Shown: positions 16,018 to 25,337 of the stretch, piece after piece
Layout of the letters: each line of letters begins with the position of its first letter
Position numbering within the stretch: the stretch's first letter is position 1
NCBI GenBank assembly: GCA_002472145.1
Contig: DKRJ01000028.1
Location: forward strand, 1 to 54,781
DNA length: 54,781 nucleotides
Origin: Clostridiales bacterium UBA7285
GTDB taxonomy: Bacteria; Bacillota; Clostridia; Peptostreptococcales; Anaerovoracaceae
Direction of reading: 5' to 3'
Made by a program: the position numbers and the translations under genes
The notes under the pieces: model-generated
The model's input: only the letters and a program-made list of their open reading frames with translations
The model's database searches: none
Told to the model about the DNA's origin: nothing

Positions 16018-16061
16018 TTAAAAAGGGCAGGGCTTTAAAGTCCTGCTCCTTAAAGCCCTGC
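16018..16061 (-). terminator. Terminator overlapping the 3' end of the BspA-like gene
   Basis: On the minus strand GCAGGGCTTTAA (16061-16050) pairs perfectly with TTAAAGCCCTGC (16038-16027), followed by CCTTTTTAA. The stop codon TAA lies inside the T-run, so the reading frame runs through the terminator. The arms are part of an 18-bp tandem repeat. Confidence 0.75.
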
Positions 16062-17579
16062 TCCTTAAAGTCCTGCTCCGAAAATAGTACAGCCCGATCT
16101 CAGCCTTTTCGACGGATCCGCACCTGGAGCAGACGCGCTGCTTTTCGCCCTTTTCGGCGGCGGTCGGCTCTTTCGTCACCTGCCACTGGCCGAAATCGTG
16201 CCCAAGCGCAGGAATGTCCAGCGTCGTCAGATCGGCTGCCACTCTCGTCCCCTCGGCGTCGGCGTAGTCCTTATTGCACTCGGAACAGTGATAATATGCT
16301 TCGCGGCCTTTTTCCGTGCAGGAAGGCTCGACTTTGGCGACCGCCTGCAGCTTATGCCACTGAGCGTAGAGAGTGACCGTTTCTCCTGCTGCCGCGAGGT
16401 CCTTTACGAGTTCTTTGTCGCTGTAAGAGGTGCTGCGGGTTCCGCTCTGCGCGGTCGACCACCCGAAGAAATGATATCCGGCGCGCCTGAAGGTGCTTGC
16501 CGCCAGATTCTTTTCCTCGCCGACAGAGAACGTCTGATCCGCCATAGTTCCGGATCCGCCGCAAGAGTCGAACTTCACGGTGCAGGTCGTGACCGGTTTA
16601 GCCTGGACGCACCAGGTCCCGGCCATGGAATTATTCATCGCATAGGTCGTGAGTTCGTCGGCGGTGTATTTCATCTGCGCGTTTTCAGAGTCCAGACCCC
16701 ACGTGTAATCGCTTTCCTTACCGGAAATGGTCTTGGACGAAACGGCGAACGTCAGGATCTTGCCATGAAATTTGTTCGACGTCGCGGGTACGCGGAACGT
16801 ATCGTTGAACGCGATCTTCTGGATCCCGGACGAATCGAACATGCGGTAGGCGTCATCCAGACTGCTCAGATCCCAGTCCGCGATGAACGACATATCGTGA
16901 ACTTTGATGTTGACGAACAACTGGACCGCGGACAAAAGGCTGCTGACGTTCCATTTCCTCAGCATAGAGAAATCCGTGACCGCGCTGTCGTTCATGAAGA
17001 GCGAGTGCATGTCCGTCACTTTCGACACGTCCCAATTCTCGAGAAAAGCGATGCTTTCGAGGCTGCCGCAGTGGTACAGCATGCTGTTCATATCCTTAAG
17101 GGAAGAGGTGTCCCAGTTCTCCATGCCGGAGATGCTCTTCAGCGCCATGTCGAGCCCGAACAGGTCGTGCATGGTAGTCACCGAGGAAACGTCCCATCCT
17201 TCGAGCCCTTCAACTGTCTTGAGCGAGGGGCACTCGTAAAACAGACCGACAATGCTCGATCCGCATTTTATCAGCCCTTCGGATTTGACCGCTGTTATCT
17301 TCGATTTGTATTCTCCCCAGGGACGAACCCTACGCTGGTGGTTTTTGCAGTCCCGGAGCCGCCGTGGATCGTCAGGACGCCATTTGTGTCGATATCCCAG
17401 GTGCAGTCGCCCCAGTTCCCGCTTGCCGGGAGTTCGCCCTCCGCGTAGACTTCGTTCGCTTCGCCCGGGGATCCGGGTGCAGCGGGCAGGAAATCCGCCG
17501 GCAGGAATGTCGTCGAACAAAACACTACCGCCGCGACGGCCATCGCTGCTATCGCGGATGCTAAACGTTTATGTTTCAC
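16018..17579 (-). pseudogene. BspA-like (DUF285) secreted surface protein, frameshifted
   Basis: The start (GTG 17579, AAGGGG upstream) encodes a signal peptide (LASAIAAMAVAAVVFCSTTF) and ...TWDIDTNGVLTIHGGSG, then the frame breaks near 17320-17322; adding one C to the CCC there joins it to PWGEYKSKITAV and onward. The main part has four or more DUF285 leucine-rich-like repeats (WDVSSVTTMHDLF, NWDTSSLKDMNSML, NWDVSKVTDMHSLF, KWNVSSLLSA), then an InlB-type B repeat (TVKFDSCGGSGTM...TVTLYAQW) and a Cys-rich HSECN/CSRCG segment. The last 20 residues (repeated SRTLRSRA) are translated terminator, so the native C-terminus and any anchor are missing. Such proteins mediate adhesion. Confidence 0.8.
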
Positions 17580-17635
17580 GAATACCCCTTCTTTCTTTGA
17601 TTTTTTAACGTTTTTGGAATTTTGATCTCAGGCTG

Positions 17636-17641
17636 ATTATA
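17636..17641 (-). promoter_or_regulatory. Possible -10 box of the BspA-like gene
   Basis: Minus strand TATAAT about 57 bases upstream of the GTG start; no convincing -35 box. The rest of 17580-17800 holds GC-rich CGCGTTTC repeats and no gene. Confidence 0.35.
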
Positions 17642-17800
17642 GCATTGCGGCGGCGTGGGTTTCGTAAAATGCGGGTCAAGACTTTGCAAGGATCTCTGCA
17701 GTGCGTTTCCCGCGCGTTTCATGCGCGTCTCCCTCCTCGTTTTCTTCCGCATTTCCCTGCGCATTTCCCGCGCGTCCGGTGTTCTAATTTTCGAGTGAAA

Positions 17801-17876
17801 TGTGTATAATGTAAATATAAAAAACAGAAAGGCGTTTATGCGCCTTTTTAGCCGCGCTTCGAGCGCGGAGAGGAGG
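17801..17876 (+). promoter_or_regulatory. Promoter and double-hairpin leader of the FrhB-like gene
   Basis: TATAAT at 17805-17810 lies upstream of a leader with two back-to-back hairpins: AAAGGCG/CGCCTTT (17828-17834 with 17841-17847) followed by T-run 17845-17849, which is terminator-like, and CCGCGCT-TCG-AGCGCGG (17852-17868). The second hairpin ends one base before the AGGAGG (17871-17876). This could be an attenuator; the -35 box is weak (TTCTAA, 17782). Confidence 0.5.
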
Positions 17877-17884
17877 CTCATCTC

Positions 17885-18340
17885 ATGCAGATTCTTGATC
17901 GCGTGCCGAACTGCAACGGCTGCTCGGCATGCGTAGTCGGGTGCAAACTGCGCACCATTAAAATGAAGGAAAACGAGAACGGATATAAGTATCCGGAGAT
18001 CGAAGAGGGCGGATGCGATAAATGCAACAACTGCGTCCTGTACTGCCCATTGTATTTCAACACCCCGGAACTGCCGCACTTTGAACGGTACTACGAGTAC
18101 GACGACAAATACTACAAGCGCGACATGCCTAAGGTCTACCGCGAGACGATGCGCCTCGCCAAAGCCGGGAAGCACGTCGAATTCATCGGCACGCTGTGCC
18201 AGATCGCGGGGCTGAAATCCCTCCTCGGGGACAAACTGGTGCCGAACATCATTCTGCTGCCGCTCGCCTGCTCGCCTGACGAACCGGGCCGCCCGGAGTG
18301 TAAGTCCTGCCCGTTCTGGGGATTTGCGGACAGAGCATAG
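17885..18340 (+). CDS. Short iron-sulfur protein resembling the N-terminal part of FrhB/FdhB
   Basis: 151 residues. Two [4Fe-4S] motifs are clear: CNGCSACVVGC (~10-20) and CDKCNNCVLYCP (~46-57). FIGTLCQIAGLKSLLG (~101) matches the FIGTPCQIAGL signature of coenzyme F420 hydrogenase/dehydrogenase beta-subunit-like proteins, and CKSCPFW near the end matches a further Cys pair of that family. Full-length relatives run to about 380 residues, so this is either a short form or truncated; the stop is unambiguous. Probably moves electrons between cytosolic redox partners. AGGAGG precedes ATG 17885. Confidence 0.65.
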   Translation: MQILDRVPNCNGCSACVVGCKLRTIKMKENENGYKYPEIEEGGCDKCNNCVLYCPLYFNTPELPHFERYYEYDDKYYKRDMPKVYRETMRLAKAGKHVEFIGTLCQIAGLKSLLGDKLVPNIILLPLACSPDEPGRPECKSCPFWGFADRA

Positions 18341-18409
18341 CGCAGAAGCGCCCGCGCGGATCCGTACACCTGGCGCGCTGCAAAAGCGCGAGGCATTGAT
18401 ATTTAGAGA

Positions 18410-19351
18410 ATGCTTGAGAATTTTGTCGTATCGATAAACGCGGTCCTTCCGATGTTCATCCTGATAGCCGTCGGAATGATCGTGCGCAGGGCGGGCCTCA
18501 TCTCGCAGGAGGAGAACCGGCACCTGAACAACATGGTGTTTAAGGTCTTCTTCTCGGTCATGATGTTCGATAACATCTACCGCAGCGAGCTCACGGGAGC
18601 CGTGAGCGGTAGATTCATGGGATTCACGCTCGCGTCGATCGCCGTGGTTTACGTCTGCGCGCTGGCCGTCGCGCTTAAGGCCACTAAGAGCCCTAAGACC
18701 CGCGGCGCCATGATCCAGGCGATATACCGCAGCAATTTCGTCATCATGGGCCTGCCTATAGCTTTGAACATATACGGCGGCGAAAACCTCGCCACTACGG
18801 CAGTCATGGTCGCGGTCGTCGTCCCGATATTCAACGTTCTGGCGGTCGTTACGCTCGAAGTTTTCAGGGGCGGCAGGCCTAAGCCGCTCGAGGTCGCCAG
18901 GCAGATAATCAAAAACCCGCTCATCATCGGAGCGGTCTGCGGCCTGATCTGTGCGGCTTTTAAGATCGATTTCCCGCAGGTCATCGACGATCTGTTCGAT
19001 GATATGGCCGGAGTCGCGACGCCGCTCGCTCTCGTGATCCTCGGGATCTCGTTCGAGTTCTCGCAGATCATGGAGTGCGGACGCAATCTGTGGATCGCCG
19101 TTATCGGGAGGCTCGTCGTCGTGCCGGGACTTGTTTTGACGGCCGCTGCTCTCATCGGGATCAGGGATATAGAGTTCGTGACGCTGATAGGGGTCTTTGC
19201 CGCTCCTTCAGCGATCTCGTCATACACCATGGCGCAGTCGATGGACAGCGATGCCACGCTCGCCGGTAACGCGGTCATCATGTCGTCTATGCTGGCATGC
19301 GGGACGATGCTCCTGTGGATATTCCTGTTTAAATCGCTGGGAATGTTTTGA
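18410..19351 (+). CDS. AEC family transporter
   Basis: 313 residues with about ten hydrophobic segments, the auxin-efflux-carrier (mem_trans) fold. Start MLENFVVSINAVLPMFILIAVG, central NFVIMGLPIALNIYGGE and final FAAPSAISSYTMAQSMDSD are typical. Bacterial members export or exchange organic acids such as malate. Ribosome binding site is weak (AGAGA). A 25-bp tandem array begins about 25 bases after the stop. Confidence 0.88.
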   Translation: MLENFVVSINAVLPMFILIAVGMIVRRAGLISQEENRHLNNMVFKVFFSVMMFDNIYRSELTGAVSGRFMGFTLASIAVVYVCALAVALKATKSPKTRGAMIQAIYRSNFVIMGLPIALNIYGGENLATTAVMVAVVVPIFNVLAVVTLEVFRGGRPKPLEVARQIIKNPLIIGAVCGLICAAFKIDFPQVIDDLFDDMAGVATPLALVILGISFEFSQIMECGRNLWIAVIGRLVVVPGLVLTAAALIGIRDIEFVTLIGVFAAPSAISSYTMAQSMDSDATLAGNAVIMSSMLACGTMLLWIFLFKSLGMF

Positions 19352-19377
19352 CGCAGCGCGCGGCCCGCGAAGCTGCG

Positions 19378-19510
19378 AAGCCCGGGCACCGGAACAACTG
19401 CTAAGCCCGGACGCCGGAACAGCCGCGAAGCCCGGACGCCGGAACGGCCGCTAAGCCGCGAAACCCGGATGCCGGAACAGCCGCAAAGCCCGGACGCCGG
19501 AACGGATCCG
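19378..19510 (+). repeat. 25-bp tandem array, about five units
   Basis: Units starting AAGCCCGGACGCCGGAACAG at 19378, 19403, 19428, 19461 and 19486, with a partial unit at 19453. It occupies most of the gap between the AEC and Mrp genes. Confidence 0.85.
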
Positions 19511-19561
19511 GCGGAAGAAAATTCAAACTCACAGAAATAGAAATATAAGGGAGGAAACAAA

Positions 19562-20392
19562 ATGGCAGAATGCAATCACGACTGCGGTTCGTGCGGCGCT
19601 GAATGTGCGGAGAGAGAAGGCGGCATCACCAGGGCGCCGATGAACTCTCTCAGCAATATCAAAAAAGTCATCGCCGTCGTCAGCGGCAAGGGCGGTGTCG
19701 GTAAATCGTCTGTCACGTCGATGATGGCCCGCGCGGCCTCAAAGAGCGGGCTGAACACGGCTGTGCTCGATGCGGACATCACAGGCCCGTCCATCCCGAG
19801 AGCGTTCGGACTCCACGAGATGGCCAGAGGCAACGACACCATGCTCTTTCCGGCCGTCACCGAAAACGGGATCGAGGTCATGTCGATAAACCTGCTCCTT
19901 GAAAAGGAGAGCGATCCGGTCGTCTGGCGCGGGCCGATCCTGGGAGGCGTCATCACCCAGTTCTGGTCTGACGTCGCGTGGGGAGACATCGACGTCATGT
20001 TCGTCGACATGCCGCCGGGAACGGGAGACGTAGCGCTCACCGTATATCAGCAGCTGCCGGTCGACGGTATCGTGATCGTCACTTCGCCTCAGCAGCTCGT
20101 CGGTATGATAGTCGAAAAGGCCGTGAAGATGGCGGAGATGATGAAGATCCCTGTGCTGGGCATCGTCGAGAACATGTCGTTCTACCGCTGCCCGGACTGC
20201 GGCTCGGAGCATAAGATATTCGGGGACAGCCACATCGACGAGATCGCCGCCCGATACGGTGTGAAAAACGTGGCTAAGCTGCCAATAGACCCGGCGCTCG
20301 CGACAGCGTGCGACGAGGGCGGTATGGAAGCGTACGAGAGCCCTGAGATCGAAGCGTTCGCAAAAGAAGTTATCGCGGCGGTAATAAAGTGA
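19562..20392 (+). CDS. Mrp/NBP35 family P-loop ATPase (iron-sulfur carrier)
   Basis: 276 residues. A Cys-rich N-terminus (ECNHDCGSCGAEC) precedes a deviant Walker A SGKGGVGKSSVTSMM (~41-55), MFVDMPPGTGD (~143) and a CPDCGS pair (~207) that in Mrp/ApbC proteins binds a transferable [4Fe-4S] cluster. Role: cytosolic assembly and delivery of Fe-S clusters, consistent with the iron-sulfur protein encoded nearby. GGGAGG precedes ATG 19562. Confidence 0.92.
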   Translation: MAECNHDCGSCGAECAEREGGITRAPMNSLSNIKKVIAVVSGKGGVGKSSVTSMMARAASKSGLNTAVLDADITGPSIPRAFGLHEMARGNDTMLFPAVTENGIEVMSINLLLEKESDPVVWRGPILGGVITQFWSDVAWGDIDVMFVDMPPGTGDVALTVYQQLPVDGIVIVTSPQQLVGMIVEKAVKMAEMMKIPVLGIVENMSFYRCPDCGSEHKIFGDSHIDEIAARYGVKNVAKLPIDPALATACDEGGMEAYESPEIEAFAKEVIAAVIK

Positions 20393-20433
20393 TCGCGGAC
20401 CGCGGATGCCGGGGATGCCCGCGGCGGCAGGTG

Positions 20434-20451
20434 CCCGCGGAGGCGGGTTTT
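20434..20451 (+). terminator. Terminator after the Mrp gene
   Basis: CCCGC (20434-20438), loop GGAG, GCGGG (20443-20447), TTTT. Short but GC-perfect; the flanking sequence is a degenerate GATGCC/GCGG repeat. The rest of the gap to 20625 holds TAAAAT (about 20516) as a possible -10 box. Confidence 0.5.
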
Positions 20452-20624
20452 CGCGGCGGCCGATAAATAATCGCGGCCGAACGTCAATACCGTCGTTATT
20501 TCTCCCGCGGAGTGGTAAAATAAAGATATCAAACGAGATTTTTGTGCCGGCCAGCCGGCCCTGAAATAATCAATCATTTATCAACCGTAAGCACACTTCT
20601 AATTTACGACAGGAGGCGCACGCC

Positions 20625-21812
20625 ATGGTAATCACCGAAGAATTGATGCACCAGATCAACACCTACATTGAAAGCCATAAAGACGAGGCGATGGCATTCT
20701 ATAAAGCACTCGTCGAGATGGAGGGCAGGCACGGCGAGATCGAGAATCTCCGCAGAGAGGCCGAGTTCCTGAACAAAACGTTTACCGAGGCGGGGCTCGA
20801 GAGCGAGATCATCGAAGCCGGAGGAGCCAGCGCGCCGGTCATAGTCGCCGAGACGAATAAAGACGGCTCATCCCGTCCGATCGTATTTTTAGCGCATTAC
20901 GACACGATATACTCCAGCGGCAGCTGGAACGGCGAACTCTTCCGCGTCGAAGGCGATAAAGTCTACGGCCCGGGCGTCACCGAATGCAAGGGCGGCATCG
21001 TCATGGCGCTCTACGTCATCAAAGCCCTCGTATCGCTGGGATTCAAAGAATCGCCTCTGAGGATCGTTTTGGCGGGCGATGAGGAAGCGTGCCACGAAGG
21101 CAGCGACACGGTCAACATCATCCGCGAGCACACGTCAAACATCCTCGTCTGCTTCTGCATGGACGAGCGCAACAAAAACGGCGAGATCTGCATCGGCAGA
21201 ATGGGGAGCTACGAATACAGGCTCACATCGTACGGCGTGTCCGCGCACTCAGGCAAAGACTTTGACGAAGGCGTGAACGCGGTAGCTGAACTGGCCAGCA
21301 AAGTCGTCGACATCCAGGCGCTCACCTCCAGAGGCGCCGACAGAGACTTCACCGTCAGCGTCAATAAGATCTACGGAGGAACCGCAGTCAACCAGATCCC
21401 GGCATTCGCCGAGGCGGCCGTCGACCTGCGCGTAAAGACCAAATCCGACGTAACGAAGGTCGAGACCAGGATGCGCAAGATCTGCGAAAAGCCGGCGGTA
21501 CGCGGAGCAAAGACCGAACTCGAGCTCGTGAGCGCCATCGAACCTTTCGAGACGACAAAGCCTGTAGTAAAAGCATATAACTCGCTGAAGGCGGTCAGCG
21601 ACACCATCCAGGGGAACATCTCGGGAACGATCTTCTCGGGCGGCTCCTCTGACGCGTCGTACGTCTCTCAGCAGGGCGAAGCGGTACTCAGCCAGTGCGG
21701 CGTCATGGGCGACTTTTCGCACAGCAGCCGCGAAGAAGCGGTCATCTCCTCGCTCTGGGAGGGCATCAGGCTGTTCGTGGCCGCGGCGTATAACTGGAGA
21801 AACTTCATTTAA
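20625..21812 (+). CDS. M20 family metallopeptidase
   Basis: 395 residues, resembling glutamate-carboxypeptidase-type M20A enzymes. Metal and catalytic motifs: AHYDTIY (~88), YGPGVTECKGG (~115), AGDEEACHEGS (~149, catalytic Glu) and a C-terminal GDFSHSSREEA His. The position that is normally the bridging Asp in GxxDxKGG is Glu120 here. Likely cleaves or deacylates small peptides. AGGAGG precedes ATG 20625; the stop overlaps the start of a LysR gene by one base (TAATG), so the regulator is translationally coupled and may sense a product of this enzyme. Confidence 0.88.
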   Translation: MVITEELMHQINTYIESHKDEAMAFYKALVEMEGRHGEIENLRREAEFLNKTFTEAGLESEIIEAGGASAPVIVAETNKDGSSRPIVFLAHYDTIYSSGSWNGELFRVEGDKVYGPGVTECKGGIVMALYVIKALVSLGFKESPLRIVLAGDEEACHEGSDTVNIIREHTSNILVCFCMDERNKNGEICIGRMGSYEYRLTSYGVSAHSGKDFDEGVNAVAELASKVVDIQALTSRGADRDFTVSVNKIYGGTAVNQIPAFAEAAVDLRVKTKSDVTKVETRMRKICEKPAVRGAKTELELVSAIEPFETTKPVVKAYNSLKAVSDTIQGNISGTIFSGGSSDASYVSQQGEAVLSQCGVMGDFSHSSREEAVISSLWEGIRLFVAAAYNWRNFI

Positions 21813-22735
21813 TGACATTAGTTCAGCTTCATTACGTCATCGAGATAGCGGAATCGGGCTCGATCAATAAAGCCGCTGAGAATCTCTTCATCTCACAGCC
21901 TTCTTTGTCGCGCGCGATCCGCTCGCTCGAGGATGAACTCGGATTCGAGATATTTAACAGAAACGGCAAGGGCGTCACTCTGACCGCGGGCGGAACGGAG
22001 TTCGTTTCATACGCCCGGGAGGTCTACGGCCGCTACGAGGACATGCTCGAAAAATTCGGAGACCTGAACGTCAAAAAGAAATTCGGCGTCTCCACGCAGC
22101 ATTATTCCTTTGCCGTCCGGGCATTCGTGAACATGGTGAAGCACTACGACACCTCGGAATACGAGTTCGCGATACGCGAGACGATGACCGAGTCCGTGAT
22201 GCAGGACGTAAGCGGCATGAGGAGCGAGATCGGGATCCTGTATCTTTCCGATTTTAACCGGAAGGCGATCCTGAAGCTCCTCGACCAGTACGAACTGGAA
22301 TTCCACCATCTGATAGACTGCGAGTGGTACGTATACCTGTGTAAATCGCATCCGCTCGCGGGCGAAAAGTCGATCACCTTCGCACAGCTTGCCGATTACC
22401 CGTGCCTTTCGTTCGAGCAGGGCGACGGCAGTTCTTTTTATCTGTCGGAAGAAATACTTTCGACGAACGTCTATACGAGAGTGATCAAAGCGAACGACCG
22501 CGCGACGTTCCTGAACCTGATGGTCGGCCTCAACGGGTATACGCTTTGTTCGGGCATAGTGTGCAACGACCTGAACGGCGACAACTACCTGGCGATACCG
22601 TTCGAGCAGGACGAGGACAACCCGACCGGCGTCATGGACATCGGCTACGTCGTGCGAAAAAACACGAATCTCTCGAAAATGGGAGAGGAATACCTGTACG
22701 AACTCAGGACGTACCTGGACAGCGTGCAGGCGTAA
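21812..22735 (+). CDS. LysR family transcriptional regulator
   Basis: 307 residues. N-terminal winged HTH (about 1-60: FISQPSLSRAIRSLEDELGFEIFNR) and a C-terminal periplasmic-binding-like effector domain (about 90-300). Overlaps the M20 peptidase gene by one base, an unusual co-directional arrangement for LysR regulators, which are commonly divergent from their targets. Effector unknown. Confidence 0.93.
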   Translation: MTLVQLHYVIEIAESGSINKAAENLFISQPSLSRAIRSLEDELGFEIFNRNGKGVTLTAGGTEFVSYAREVYGRYEDMLEKFGDLNVKKKFGVSTQHYSFAVRAFVNMVKHYDTSEYEFAIRETMTESVMQDVSGMRSEIGILYLSDFNRKAILKLLDQYELEFHHLIDCEWYVYLCKSHPLAGEKSITFAQLADYPCLSFEQGDGSSFYLSEEILSTNVYTRVIKANDRATFLNLMVGLNGYTLCSGIVCNDLNGDNYLAIPFEQDEDNPTGVMDIGYVVRKNTNLSKMGEEYLYELRTYLDSVQA

Positions 22736-22753
22736 AAAGGCGGACGCGCAGCC

Positions 22754-22925
22754 GGCCGCCGGGCCGCAAGCCATCATAAACGGCCGGCGCTTCAGCGGAC
22801 CAGCGGCCGCCGGGCCGCAGGCCCTCGTAAACGGCCAGCGCATCAGCGGAGCAGCCGGCCGCCGGGCCGCAGGCCCTCGTAAACGGCCGGCGCATCAGCG
22901 GAGCAGCGGCCGCCGGCCGCCGGGC
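22754..22925 (+). repeat. 51-52-bp tandem array
   Basis: Units beginning GGCCGCCGGGCCGC at 22754, 22805, 22857 and a partial at 22908. Each unit carries AAACGGCC and CAGCGGA blocks and GC-rich self-complementary stretches. It fills the gap between the LysR and P-type ATPase genes and ends 20 bases before the latter's ATG. Confidence 0.85.
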
Positions 22926-22947
22926 TTCAGATACAATCAAAGGATAA

Positions 22948-25332
22948 ATGCGGGAAATTCAAGGACTTACAACGGCGGAAGTACAGGAGCGCCTTAAAAA
23001 CGGGCAGAACAACGTCAGGGTGGACCCTTCGACGCGCACCGTGAAGCAGATAATAAAGGATAACGTCTTCACGTACTTCAACCTCATATTCGTCATACTC
23101 GCGGTCATGCTCGTGATCGCCGGCTCCGGCACGTCCCAGATCAGTTTCATGCTCATCGCGATCGCAAACACCTGCATCGGGATCTTCCAGGAGATCAGAT
23201 CTAAAAAGACGCTCGACAGCATGCGATTCCTGCACATGAAAAAGTCCCGCGTCATCCGCTCCGGCCGCGAGACCGAGGTCCCGACCGAGCAGCTCGTCAT
23301 AGACGACGTCGTGATATTGCGCTCCGGCAATCAGATCCCCGCGGACGCCGAGATCTTAGACGGCGAAGTTCAGGTCAACGAAGCGCTCCTGACGGGCGAA
23401 TCCGACGAGATAACCAAACGCGAGGGCGATAAGCTGCTATCCGGGAGTTTCATCATATCCGGCGAGTGCGCGGCTAAGCTCACGGCAGTCGGCCGCGATT
23501 CATACATTTCCAGACTCACCATCGAAGCGACTAAAGAAAAATCGTACGAGCAGTCCGAGATGATCCGCTCGCTCGACAGGCTCGTCAGAGTCATCGGCGT
23601 CATCATCATCCCGGTCGGCGCGCTCCTGCTGTATCAGGAACTGCACGTCCTTCACGACTCATTCAGTTCCGCCGTGACGTCGATGGTCGCGGCAGTGATC
23701 GGAATGATCCCGGAGGGCCTTTACATGACGGCCAGCATCGCGATGGTCGTCTCCACTGTCAAACTGGCATATAAAAAGGTCCTCGTCCAGAACATGAAGT
23801 GCATCGAGTCCCTCGCGCGCGTCGACGTTCTGTGCGTCGACAAAACAGGGACCATCACGGAACCGACCATGCGGGTCGAGGGCATGACCGTGCTCCTCGA
23901 AAACACGCCGTCCTCTGAGGTAGAATCTCTGATCGCAGACGTCGTCGGCTGCCAGGCGCCCGACAACGCTACCATGGAGGCGCTTCAGGACAGGTTCGCA
24001 AACGGCAGCGGCCGCGAACCTTTAAGCGTTCTCGGCTTCTCGTCAAAATATAAATACAGCGGCGTGTCGTTCGCGAGCGGGAATTTTGTCATCGGCGCGC
24101 CGGAATACGTCCTTGCGGACGACTACGGCAGATACGCCGATTTCATCGATGACTACGCGGCAAAGGGATTCCGCGTGCTGGCGCTCGCTGGGACCGAGCA
24201 GATGCCGGACGGCGGCGTCATAGCCGGCCGCGTCGTTCCGATCGCCCTGATATTCCTGATCAACCCGGTCAGGGAGAACGCTAAGGAAACTTTCAGGTAT
24301 TTCGCGGAAAACGGCGTCGATATCAAAGTACTCTCCGGCGATAACCCGGCGACCGTCTCGATGGCGGCCGTGGCGGCGGGGATCCCGGGAGGGGACCACT
24401 ATGTGGATGCGCGCGAACTGACAAACGAGCGCGCGATCTACGACGCGGTGCAGAGGTTCACCGTTTTCGGCAGGGTGACCCCGGAGCAGAAGCTTTTGTT
24501 CGTGAAGGCGCTGAAAAAACTGGGGAAAACGGTGGGCATGACGGGCGACGGCGTGAACGACGTGCTCGCCCTTCGGGACGCCGACTGCTCGGTCGCGATG
24601 GCTTCGGGCAGCGAGGCGGCCAGCAACGCGTCGCAGCTGGTGCTGATGGATTCCGATTTCGGCAGGATGCCGGACGTCGTGCGCGAAGGCCGCCAGGTCG
24701 TAAACAACATCCAGAAGACGGCATCCCTATATCTGACGAAAAACATTTTCTCGATACTGCTGGCGATCTTCTCGGTCATCAACGTCGTCGCGTATCCGCT
24801 GAAGCCGTCGCAGATCACGCTCATCAGCATGTTCACCATCGGCATGCCGAGCCTCGTTTTGTCGCTCGAGCCGAATACCGATAAAATCAAGGGGCGCTTC
24901 CTCGGGAACGTGTTCCGGATGGCGGCTCCGGCCGGCGTCACGATGTTCATCACCGTCAGCGCGCTCGTGATCTTCGGCAAAGTGTTCAATATAGACTCCG
25001 AGTGCATCTCGACGTCGTCCGCGATGCTCGTCGCGCTCGTCGGGTTTTTGTTCCTCGGAAAGGTTTCGCAGCCGCCTAATAAGGTGCACGTCACCATGAT
25101 AGCCGCGCTGATCGCCGGAATGATGCTCTGCGTCATCCTGGCGCCGGAGGTCTTCGGTATCAGCGCGATCACGCTCGAAGCCGCGATGCTGCTGGCTTTG
25201 TTCCTCGTGGCGACGGAAGGCCTGTTCAGGTACATCGATAAACTGGTCACGAAATTCTTCAGGTTCAAGGACGGCAGGAAGGCCGCCAAAGCAAAGAAGC
25301 GCGCGGAGAAGCGCGCCAGAAGGGCAAGGTAG
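22948..25332 (+). CDS. Cation-translocating P-type ATPase, CtpE-like
   Basis: 794 residues. Actuator motif LLTGES (~150), phosphorylation loop CVDKTGT (~297), nucleotide domain, hinge MTGDGVNDVLALRDADCSVAM (Mg-binding GDGVND, ~536) and about ten membrane segments. The N-terminus GLTTAEVQERLKNGQNN and VFTYFNLIF resemble mycobacterial CtpE, a Ca2+ uptake ATPase; the C-terminus ends in a Lys/Arg-rich cytoplasmic tail (KKRAEKRARRAR). No N-terminal heavy-metal domain. Ion specificity inferred from similarity only. ATG 22948 follows a weak AAAGGA. Confidence 0.9.
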   Translation: MREIQGLTTAEVQERLKNGQNNVRVDPSTRTVKQIIKDNVFTYFNLIFVILAVMLVIAGSGTSQISFMLIAIANTCIGIFQEIRSKKTLDSMRFLHMKKSRVIRSGRETEVPTEQLVIDDVVILRSGNQIPADAEILDGEVQVNEALLTGESDEITKREGDKLLSGSFIISGECAAKLTAVGRDSYISRLTIEATKEKSYEQSEMIRSLDRLVRVIGVIIIPVGALLLYQELHVLHDSFSSAVTSMVAAVIGMIPEGLYMTASIAMVVSTVKLAYKKVLVQNMKCIESLARVDVLCVDKTGTITEPTMRVEGMTVLLENTPSSEVESLIADVVGCQAPDNATMEALQDRFANGSGREPLSVLGFSSKYKYSGVSFASGNFVIGAPEYVLADDYGRYADFIDDYAAKGFRVLALAGTEQMPDGGVIAGRVVPIALIFLINPVRENAKETFRYFAENGVDIKVLSGDNPATVSMAAVAAGIPGGDHYVDARELTNERAIYDAVQRFTVFGRVTPEQKLLFVKALKKLGKTVGMTGDGVNDVLALRDADCSVAMASGSEAASNASQLVLMDSDFGRMPDVVREGRQVVNNIQKTASLYLTKNIFSILLAIFSVINVVAYPLKPSQITLISMFTIGMPSLVLSLEPNTDKIKGRFLGNVFRMAAPAGVTMFITVSALVIFGKVFNIDSECISTSSAMLVALVGFLFLGKVSQPPNKVHVTMIAALIAGMMLCVILAPEVFGISAITLEAAMLLALFLVATEGLFRYIDKLVTKFFRFKDGRKAAKAKKRAEKRARRAR

Positions 25333-25337
25333 CCGCA

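Noticed and set aside
19378..19510. Possible CRISPR array
   Set aside because: Units are contiguous with no unique spacers, and no cas genes are present; same for the arrays at 22754, 25338 and 26825.
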